DNA from: Scopulariopsis brevicaulis
Taxonomy: Eukaryota; Ascomycota; Sordariomycetes; Microascales; Microascaceae
DNA: 64,000 nt
Direction of reading: 5' to 3'
Assembly (NCBI GenBank): GCA_017657125.1
Contig: JAGFNX010000142.1
Span: 1-64,000 of the forward strand
Under the pieces are notes generated by a model. That model worked only from the letters and a program-made list of their open reading frames with translations. It was not told the origin of the DNA and ran no database searches. Position numbers and translations under genes: made by a program. This document shows, piece by piece, positions 55,332-64,000 of this stretch (the stretch's first letter is position 1; every line of letters begins with the position of its first letter).

Positions 55332-58300
55332 ATATTATGTTTCTCGGTTGCCGGATCGGGGTGGTGGATGGAATGGCGGGCAAGCGATCGTATCGGCGGC
55401 GGCGGCGGTAAGGACGCCGTAGCTAGAGTGGGGCACGAATGGGGAAGAGGTCGGACCCTCAGTATGGTTTCGTAGAACGCGTAGGTCGCCGGCGATGGTA
55501 GGTTCAGGGATCGAGTCGCGCAAGGAATGTTTTCGCTTGGGAGCGATAGCAGCTGGCGAGGCGAAACGGAAACGCGGTGTATGCAGGAGACGCAGATGCG
55601 GACTGGGGAGGTGCAGACGGAGGGCGGTGGTGTGGGGTATTATATCGGCGGAGCTAGGAGCGGATACAGCAGTGATAAAGGAGCTCGCGCGCTAAGTAGA
55701 CTGACTGACAAAGACCGGTGAGTAAAGAGGAGCGAAATAGCTTGTCTCATCTGGCCTCTCGTAGCCGACGACCGAGTGAAGCAGATTTGGCGAGGTGACG
55801 GTGGAGGAAAGGTGTAATTTTGGCTTGTGTGATAGAAAGCCAAGAGGTGAGGTAACGAGGGGCCCGGAGGCAGGTGAGCCCGCCGTGGGGAAGGTGTGCC
55901 GGCTACCAGGAAAGAGGCTCCGGCTTTCGATGTACCTAGTATACCTGCCGGGGTACTGGCCCGTGGCGAGAAGGGTCTCTCCGTTCCTGTCGTCGTCGCG
56001 CTGACGCAGTACCTCTTTCGTCACTGGTCTGCGAAGAGGTGTACGATGATGGGTAGCGCCGTAGCGGTGGAGATGGGCCTGTGACGAAGCCGCGAGTCGA
56101 GCCGCTCTCCAAGCGCCCTGGGTGCCTAAGTACTATTCGTCCGCAGTGCTCTGTTCCCTTTTTCGGTCGGGTCTCAGATGAGGGAGCCGGCGAAGCAGCG
56201 CGCGACCAAGCGGTTGGGGGTGGGGGGGAGGGAACGGCAAGGCCTCCAACGGGTTCTAGGCAGCGCCAGCCCTGCGTTTGCTTGGTTTCGGGTCTCGCTT
56301 TCCCTTTCCCGATCTTCCCTGGCCTTCGGCGGGCGGCTAGGAGGGTCCCAGGTTCAATGGTTTGGCTTAGTCGAGCACGTAAAACAGATTGGAGGTATTA
56401 ATCGAGCTGTGGAGGCGAGGGGGTCTGGCAGCTCCGGCGAGGAGGGGGAAGGAGGAGGATTACCAGCGGCGAGCATGGGTGATGGGGGAGCCTAGCCCGA
56501 GAGGGCTGGTGGGGCACCTCCCAAGCTTTTCCATTTGGCAGGGCCCCGAGCGGCGATCACCAACGTCACAGGGCTTTGGTCGCAATGTGCCGTCACCGTT
56601 TCGGTGTCCTCCTTCCCTAAAAAGTGGGGGAAAGAGCGTCTCCGGCTCTCCAGCCAAGACGGCCCGCACTCTAGCGCCGAGCTTCGATGGGGCCTTTTAG
56701 GGTCGCGACGGCCTTAGCGGGCGATGCGATGAGGGGCAGCGTCTCCAGTGTCGCAACCGTCGCGGCAGGGACATCCTAGGATGCCGTCTTCCATGCAGCA
56801 TTTTTATTCTCCATATCCTGCGGCGGCGAAATATGTATGTGATATACATGCGAGGATGATGCGAGGTACGATGTATTCGGCATGCGACCCACATCGGTGC
56901 ACTGAGGATAGAGGTTCCTCTGCGGAGCGCTATGCACCATTGCGGCTCACCGATCGATTTTGTCGCATTCTCTTCTTCACGCGCCTCGCTGGTGCCCATG
57001 GTTTGTTGCTGCGCCGAAAATCCTGTAAGCCCTCGGTTCCTGCGGACCGACGATGGGCATCCACTTCAGCCATAGGCCCCGGCACATGTCGTGTCACTAG
57101 CGCCTTCCGTCCAACGCCCAGGAGCAGGCCACTCGGGAAAGAGTTACGCGACCTGGAAACCCTCCTCATCTCCTTCCCCATCCGTCCTTATGACTTCGTT
57201 GCGGTTGACATCCATAAGCAGCTGTCTTTCGCAGTAGAGTAGCGGAATGGCATCGTGCTGGACTCGCCAAGGTACGACAAGTAGGCGCTGATACAGGCGT
57301 TCGCTTTAGTTTTGTACCGAAAAGTACACATGCCCCTGACAAAGCCTCGAACATGATCGGGAGGTACCGATTTCGACGGCGGGTCGAGATCATGAGCCAT
57401 GGGCATACTCATCCACTAGAGCCAATACCCACGGCCGCCTGAATGGCAGGCTCAACCGGTGACGGAAACGGCAAGGTGACTTCAAGCTCCCTACATCTGG
57501 ACATGCCAATACCACGGCGTTAAAAGCGTGCTAGGCAAGAGGGGCCAGCAGATCCGCCTTCTATTGGTTCGTACCTCCCTCGTTCCTTCCCAAGCCAACT
57601 TCTTCACGGTGTGCGCCGCACCTGCCCGCTCCCCAGATATCCCGAGGTGGAAGGAACGAGGGGAAATAACTCGATATGAGTGACTGATGACCCTGTCGGG
57701 AAAGGCGCTACCCACGGCAACTTGGAAGGCCCGGCCAACCGAAGATGGTGGGGCCCTGGGTCTCGGCCGACTCACCTCTTCCATGGACGTTTGTTTGCCG
57801 AGCGACCTAACCACCGCACGATGCTTGAGGCATGAACCTACATCACGAGTACAAGTACCACCAGACCCGGGTGGGTAGTAATGGCGTCCTCATTTCCGGC
57901 CGCCGCTGTCTTGTCCTCGACCCCTCGCGACACCACCCGAGGTATCACTCCGCCACTGCTCCTGCTTACGGAACGCCGGAGCTCTCGGCCGCTCCGTCTC
58001 ATGGTTGTCTTCGCTTCCCGTCCACAACCACCGCCTTCGCATGCCAAAGGGCGTGAGACAGACTGCTGCGCAAGAGGCCCGTCTCTGGTTTGCCGAAGGA
58101 AGAACGCCGAGAGCCGCGCGTGGGCGCCAACTAACGAACGAATGCCCAAAAGGGGATCAGGCCCAGCCCCAACTGAAAGGTCCCTGTCAAGCCGTCCCTT
58201 GCCTTGTCCCACATCACGGGCTGCCACATTGACCCTCGGTTTCACCAAACACCCACCCACCCTGTTTCTCATCTTCCCGGTGATTGGATCCCAACTTTGA

Positions 58301-58850
58301 CATCCGGTTTTCCTCGCTGCTGCGCCTTTTCAGATGGGATGGATCGGGGTTCCTTGCATTCCCCGACGTGGTTGGCGTTGCCATCTTGGCTGGCGGCACG
58401 GTCTCCTCGTGACGAGGCCGCACCCTCAACTGGAGACGATCGGCGTTGGCGTACCGCAAGCCGTCTGAAACATCGCGGGTAATCAGATCGGATTCGGTAA
58501 TTGGGCCCATCTGCCCTCAGACAACGCCGCGAAGCCCGGAATCCCGGACATGGGGCGGGCCTGGCCTGGCCGCCCAAATGTGGGCCACCCGTGACAAGTC
58601 TCACTACGATACGACGACCTATCAGAAATGAGACTCATGGGCTCATCTAAGACACCGGCTACGCGGACTCGACCGCCAACGTTGGACGATATGGGGACTA
58701 CTATGGCGCCTGTTGAAATCGATTCTTCTTGCTATGCGACCCCTTCAAATCACAAAAACGGCCCACGGAAATCCCTTTTCAGAAAATGATCAACTATGTA
58801 CAGTGCAGTTCCCAAACCCAAGCTCCCCCCAACCACTTGCCATTCCCCAT
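55332..58850. other. Gene-poor stretch, about 3.5 kb
   Basis: No recognised gene lies between the ARL8 start and the RNA polymerase I subunit stop. The sequence just above 55332 is the ARL8 promoter and leader. Short frames in all six phases lack family motifs. No tRNA cloverleaf was found. Confidence 0.45.
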
Positions 58851-61800
58851 TTAGCTGGCGTCACCAGTGCTCAGACTCGCACCATTGAGTTCCACAGCCC
58901 GTGCCCGCCCCTTCCGCGTCTCCTTGTCACCTTCGAGCGTGTACTTCAGCTTCACACCCATGGCGGCAAGCTCTGCGTCCAAGAACTTCAGAGCACCCGG
59001 GACGACCACCTCGGTGGTCCGGTCTCCGCCAATGAAAAGGTTGCCCTGGCCATCCTCCCACATCTCGCCGTCCAGGCCCGCAAGGTCCATACCCGGCTTG
59101 ACGCGGACGGCGCACTTTCGGCACCGGACGAAGCTGCCCTTCTTCTTCTTGCCGATGTAAGGCGACACCGTCGGCTGGACGGACAGGAAGGAGCCGCAAG
59201 GCTTGCAGATCCACGCTCTGGTGTAGTCGGAGCAGTTGATGAGGCGGTCCTGGAGCAGGAACGCTCCGCCGTGGGCCAAGAGCGCATCTTTCTCCATCTC
59301 TCCCACACGGACACCTCCGTGTCGCTTCCTACCCTTGACTGGCTGACCGGTCGTGGGCACAATCGGGCCTGTTGTCCTCACCTGGAACTTGTCGTTGACC
59401 ATGTGTCTCAGCCTTTGGTAGTACACGACCCCGATGTAAATATCCGCCGCAAACTCCTCGCCCGTGATGCCCGAGTACATGGGCTCGCTGCCGGCGTAGT
59501 TGTAGCCGGCCTTCTTCAGCTGATCTCCGAAGTAGTCCTTGGCGGGGTACTGCTCGTCGAATCTCCACGGTGTTCCGTCCTGCGCCAAGCCATGCAGCGC
59601 GCCCGACTTGCCCGCCATCACTTCCACCAGGTTACCGATCGTCATTCGCGACGGGAAGGCGTGCGGGTTGATGATGACATCGGGCTGAATGCCCGTCTCA
59701 GAGAAGGGCATGTCGACGGTGGGCCACAGCCTCGACAGGACACCCTTCTGACCGTGGCGCGACGAGAACTTGTCTCCGACTTGCGGCGCACGCGGGATCC
59801 GGATCTTGACCGAGATGGTCTGGAGGGGCTCCGACCCCGTCTCGGACCCAATCAGCCGCACCTGGTCGATGTAGCCGACCTCGGACTCCTTGTACCGCTC
59901 GAAGTGGGTCTCGCCGTCCGTGTTGACGAAGTTGTCGGCGAAGTCCATCTCGACGCTATGCCAGGCCGCGAGGTAGTCGCCCTCCTTGACCATGGTGCCG
60001 ACGAGGGGCAGCCCGTCGTCGTCAAGCGTCTTCCGCCACTCGCCCTTTACCTCTGCGCTCTGCGGGAAGCCGAATAGCTTCTTGACGCGCCGCGCCGACA
60101 TGGCCCTGTTGTCGTCCCTCAGCGTGATCTTGATCGTCTTGTAGATCGTCCCGTAGCCGAAGCCGCGCTCGAACGCCGACTTGTTGATGATCATGGCGTC
60201 GTCCATGTCGTAGGCTGTGTACGAGATGACGGCGACGATGGCGTTCATGCCGTTGGGCCAGTTGTCGAGGCCGTACTGGTTGTACAGCGACGACCGGACG
60301 ACGGGCGTCTGGCCCGTCTGGAGGTGGTACATCTTGTTGTCGGTGCGGTGGGCCAGCGCCGTGGTGGGGGTACCCATCGTCTGCTTGGCCATCTGGCACT
60401 GGTACATGTTACGCGGCGACTGGTTGTGGTCCGAGAAGGGCGTCATATTGGCGAGGATGGACAGGATGTTGGTGGGCGTGATCTCCATGTGCGTGTGGAA
60501 GCCTGGCTCAATCTCCCACGGTACGACGGCGATGCCCATGAACGTCTGCTCCGTCGGGCCGACGTAGTCCTCCTTGCCGAGCGGCAGGTACTTGACGGGG
60601 CGGACCATGCGCGAGGGCCGCGACGCCATGTACAGGCCCGGGTACGCGCCGCCGTTGCTCCGCGGGATGTAGCCGATCTCAAGGTGCAGCGGGATGTCGT
60701 GCGAGCCCTCGACCTTCCAGTGGCGGAAGCAGTCGTGGATGCGCTTCGCCGTCGCGGGTGCGCACCACCCGAGGACCTTGCCGTCCAGCATGATGGGGAA
60801 GCACTCGTCTATCGACGCCGTCGAGACCACGTCGGCGCCGAGCTCCTGCACGAGCCTGGGGATCGCCGAGACGTCAAGGCCGTCCGTCAGGACCATGGCC
60901 TTGTGCGCGAGATGGTTCAGCAGACCGCAGGGCGAACCGTCAGGAGTGTGCACGGGGCAGAGGAAGCCCCACGACTCGGGCGTCAGCTTACGCACCGTCG
61001 TCGTGCGCAGCTCGGTGAAGAAGGCACCACGATGGACGGACCGGAAGTGCGCGAGGTAACGGAGGTAGTTGAGCTTCTCGGCGACAATGGTGAAACCCGA
61101 CGCCTGCTGCTGATCGAGACCCGACACACTGGAGAGGTTACCCGTCGACAGGAAGTACTCGAGGGCCTGGCCTATCTTAGTGTCGACCTTGCTGAATATC
61201 TTCTTGGGGAAGTCTTGTTGGAACTTCTCCGTGGTGAAGTTCTCGGTCGGGTTCTGGCGGAAGTACTGCACGAGGCTGCCGCGGAGAGACGAGCCGATCG
61301 ACTCCTCCAGGCGCTCCTTGATGATCATGCCGAAGAGGAAACCGCCGAGTAGGAGGTCCTGGTTCGCGACAACGTCCACGTTTTCCGGCGCGCACTCGTC
61401 GGCGCCCAGGGAGTACAGCTTGCGGCACATAAACGCAAGCGTCGTGAACTTGTCCTGGTCCTGCTCGTGGGTGACGTCGGCGTTCCCGAGGTGCACAAGG
61501 ACGATCCTCCGCAGGAACTCCTCGCCGACCTCAACGTCGGACATAGCGTTCGGCACGCCCAGGGTCCCCCTGAACTTGCTTCCCAGGAACGCCCTGGTCT
61601 CGTCCTTGTAGTAGAGCCCGTACGTCTTGAAGGTCCGGAGGAGCACCTCGACCTGGTTGACCAGCCGGGCGTCCTTGGACGCGGCGGACCCCGCACGCCC
61701 GACGATGGCCTCGAAGATCTCCTTGTCGCTGGTGTCGATGAGTGCCTTGAAGATCATCATGACGGGGACGAGGTACTCGCGCTTCCTCCACGCAAAGCGC

Positions 61801-62633
61801 ATGATCATGTTTCCGTCGTGGAGAAGGTGGATGGTGTTGGTGATGGACGTCTCGTCAGGGCGCACGCAGCGCATCGCGACACCCTTGGTCGTGTACTCGG
61901 AGCCCCTGTTCGTGAAGCTCTTTCGGTCGATGGCGATGGGGAAGTTCCGCTTGTTAACCTGGAGCAACCGGATGATCCTCTCGATACCGTTTATGATGAA
62001 GTAGCCACCCTGCTCCTCTGAGTCCTCCCTCTTGTCGACGAGCTCTGCGGGCGTGAATTTTTCGATATGGCACCTGTTCGACTACATCCCGATCATCGTC
62101 AGCGCCCGCAAGACCCACCGGCGTAGAGGGGGTCGTTAAAAACATACCCTGACCATAATCGGGACCCTCCCATAGTCCATCTCAAACTCGACCGGATCCC
62201 CATTATTTATCGTGTACTCCAGTGTCGCCGTCATCTTTCCCCTGTACGAGATGTGCCTCTCCCTGCACTCCCACGGATACAGGCGCTTCGCCGCGCCCTT
62301 GATCCCCCCAACCTCGGCGTGCCCCATCCTCACCCCCGTAATCCGTATCCTGAGGTCATTCTTCTGACCCGCCTGCGCAGACGACAGCTCCCCGTCGCGG
62401 TGCCACTTGGTCCCGATGTCCTCAATCCCCTTCTCGATCAGCCGCTGCCGCCCGAACATGGCGTTGTACGACTCATTATGGAACTGCACCGCGTCGCGCA
62501 GCAGCGGGTACGCCGACTCCTTGTTCGGCGGGTTCTGGAAGAGGTGCTGCCGCCGGATCGTGTCGTAGTCGGTCGACCACGGCGCCGGGGCCTTGCTCCC
62601 GCGGCTACTGCGGGACTTCTTCACCTTGGACAT
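58851..62633 (-). CDS. RPA2: RNA polymerase I second-largest subunit (RPA135)
   Basis: The beta-like core subunit of Pol I, which transcribes rRNA precursor in the nucleolus. Two exons, 62633-62148 and 62081-58851, give 1238 aa, close to yeast Rpa135. The join at RVPIMVR-SNRCHIEKFTPAE leads to GGYFIINGIERIIR. Landmarks in order are WGFLCPVHTPDGSPCGLLNH, the Pol I-type NKMYHLQTGQTPVV, YDMDDAMIINKSAFERGFGYG, the RHGQKGVLSRLWP loop, and a C-terminal zinc-binding site with CKPC and CRKC pairs. Long plus-strand frames here are antisense shadows of this conserved gene. Confidence 0.95.
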
Positions 62634-63028
62634 TGTCCACGCTGTTTCCCGGCTCGTGACTGCTGCTATTATTTAAGTCTGGGCGAGGTGAGCCGGTGGC
62701 CGAGGTGACGGTCGATGTGCAATTGGTGGGCAGCTTCAATGTTAGGATTCGATAAAAAGACTTCGTGATCCTCGAGACCTTGAATTGAAAAAATTATTAT
62801 CGCTATCGATAGCCAGGTCTTATCGATACCAGCGGAGTCCCGCTTTGCCTGCAAGATAGCAAGGTCACGTGCTGACGTCACAGCTCACTAGCCGCAACAC
62901 TAACACACGATTACTGGCGACATGCCGCTCTCTTCCTCACAACTAAGTTCAATATTACATTTGCTCTAGCAACAAAAACCCAAAGATTGGCGTAGCGTCC
63001 TTATCTACAGAATTCCCATATCACCGAC
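62634..63028. other. RPA2 promoter and tyrosinase 3' region
   Basis: A 395-bp stretch between two minus-strand genes. The half next to 62634 is the RPA2 promoter and is AT-rich (TTGAAAAAATTATTATCGC). No coding sequence was recognised. Confidence 0.5.
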
Positions 63029-64000
63029 TCAAAAATCACAACGCCCGGCGATCGTCAACCTGGTAACCGGCTGCTCCCAAACAGGAAACTCAGTCTTGCA
63101 CCGAGACGCCCGAACCAACGCGCTGGCAACCTTGATGACGAGCCCCCCCAGCCTGTCTATATCCACGGGCTCATTATTGACGTCCAAGACGCGGAACTGG
63201 AGGTGTGCGCGGAGGTAATCCGTCACGTCCTGGGGCTCGAGGCTCCGCACCATCCGCACGGCGACCATTCTGGCAAGCCCCGCCGTCAGGGGCACCGTCC
63301 CCGTCGCCTGGATGCCCGGGTCCGCTCCCGAGCCCGTGGAGGGCACGCCAAAGTTTCCGACAAGGTTGGGTGCCCACCTCCACTCGGACGGGTCGTCGGC
63401 GACGTAGCCCAGGAAAAAGAGGACGGACATGGGGCGGTCGATCTCTTTGATTGTGTAGCGGACGTTGACGAGCCACTCCGTGTACCTGTCGTTCTTGTCC
63501 ATTATCAGGGACGCGGGGGGGTTCGGGATGGCGCTGTGGTCGGAGAGGTCGGGCACGAAGTTGCCCGATGACATTGCGTCTTGCCGGAATCGTGTCGTCA
63601 CTATCCCGTCCTGGAGGCCCTCCCACGAGTTTACGGAGTTGTTGAAAGACAGCGACGGGCTGGACTGGCCGTACTTTTCGGTGATGACTTCCTTCAAGTT
63701 TTCCAGGGCCGAAGGATTCGAGGGTCCTGTTAGAGAGACGTCGGCCGTGTCCTCGTAGACGTAGCCAAACGCCAGGGTATCCCTCGCCGTCTCAGACGTC
63801 CAAAAGTCCCCGTCATCATTCGCATAAAATGGCATCAAATCCGTCGTGTCGTCGAGAATCGCGCCGGCCTGGTTCGTGAAGCTCGCCAGGTGCGCCGCGT
63901 ATGGCCCCACCCAGGACGACGGGTTGAGCGCCTGCCACATGGCGATGAGGCGGTCGACGTTGGTGTGGTGGAGGAAGAAGATGGGGTCAAAGGCCGAGTA
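63029..64000 (-). CDS. Tyrosinase (type-3 copper oxidase), 5' end outside the window
   Basis: Oxidises phenols to quinones, as in melanin formation. Only the C-terminal 323 residues and the stop are present. The frame is open to the right edge and the start lies beyond it. The first codons read SAFDPIFFLHHTNVDRLIAM, the CuB copper site with its adjacent histidines. The CuA site must be further right. The following sequence (WQALNPSSWVGPYAAHLASF, then LAFGYVYED) is normal for fungal tyrosinases, and a C-terminal beta-rich domain follows (YTIKEIDRPMSVLFFLGYV). Signal peptide, length and secretion cannot be judged from this part. Confidence 0.9.
   Translation of the reverse strand, partial: YSAFDPIFFLHHTNVDRLIAMWQALNPSSWVGPYAAHLASFTNQAGAILDDTTDLMPFYANDDGDFWTSETARDTLAFGYVYEDTADVSLTGPSNPSALENLKEVITEKYGQSSPSLSFNNSVNSWEGLQDGIVTTRFRQDAMSSGNFVPDLSDHSAIPNPPASLIMDKNDRYTEWLVNVRYTIKEIDRPMSVLFFLGYVADDPSEWRWAPNLVGNFGVPSTGSGADPGIQATGTVPLTAGLARMVAVRMVRSLEPQDVTDYLRAHLQFRVLDVNNEPVDIDRLGGLVIKVASALVRASRCKTEFPVWEQPVTRLTIAGRCDF

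Noticed and set aside
58713..61352. Long plus-strand frames of 454 and 342 codons
   Set aside because: They lie antisense to the conserved RNA polymerase I subunit and have composition typical of the reverse frame of a GC-rich gene (Arg/Leu/Val/His-rich, no motifs).
1..64000. CRISPR array, prophage or bacterial operon
   Set aside because: Spliceosomal introns and eukaryotic core genes throughout. No regular spacer-repeat array was seen.

Overview
The window looks like nuclear chromosomal DNA of a filamentous ascomycete (Pezizomycotina, most likely a Sordariomycete). The grounds are a GC-rich sequence, compact genes on both strands, and introns of about 45 to 170 nt with GTRNGT donors and CTAAC/CTGAC-type branch sites. 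The protein set is also typical of that group: a KipA-like kinesin-7, EF-1beta, Rpn13, a Dus4-type dihydrouridine synthase, CstF-64, Erv46, Pup1, Nup159, an acid-type GH37 trehalase, Arl8, the second-largest subunit of RNA polymerase I and a tyrosinase. Gene models were assembled by hand. Exon joins were chosen by splice signals, reading phase and remembered family conservation, with no alignment run.

Layout. 1-4.3 kb: a diverged tandem repeat, then the kinesin-7 gene (-). 4.3-9.5 kb: a gene-poor block. 9.5-10.6 kb: an STK19-domain gene (-). 12.6-13.9 kb: an intronless class III aminotransferase (-) lying between two gene-poor stretches. 15.6-19.2 kb: a six-exon SulP/STAS/cyclic-nucleotide-binding transporter (-). 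20.2-33.5 kb: a dense housekeeping block with PSF1 (-), EF-1beta (-), RPN13 (+), a CUS2/Tat-SF1-like splicing factor (+), a luciferase-domain membrane protein (-), DUS4 (+), CstF-64 (-) and ERV46 (+). 33.5-36.6 kb: gene-poor. 36.6-46 kb: a Sel1-repeat protein (+), PUP1 (-) and NUP159 (+). 46-51.3 kb: a secreted trehalase (-) with an unusual repeat insert, and a threonine aldolase (-). 51.3-54.3 kb: gene-poor. 54.3-55.3 kb: ARL8 (-). 55.3-58.8 kb: gene-poor. 58.9-62.6 kb: the Pol I subunit (-). 63.0 kb to the edge: the 3' part of a tyrosinase (-).

Most genes are conserved cell machinery: replication (GINS), translation, proteasome, splicing, mRNA 3'-end formation, tRNA modification, ER-Golgi traffic, nuclear pore and rRNA transcription. 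They form no operon-like pathway. Likely shared regulatory space lies between head-to-head pairs: EF-1beta/RPN13, luciferase-domain gene/DUS4, CstF-64/ERV46 and PUP1/NUP159. The accessory-looking genes are the aminotransferase, luciferase-domain protein, trehalase and tyrosinase.

I found no CRISPR array, intact transposon, rRNA or convincing tRNA gene, and no evident novel multi-gene system. The most unusual items are the sequon-rich minisatellite insert in the trehalase, the perfect inverted repeat carrying CCAAT between EF-1beta and RPN13, and the transition-rich (RIP-like) tandem repeat at the left end.
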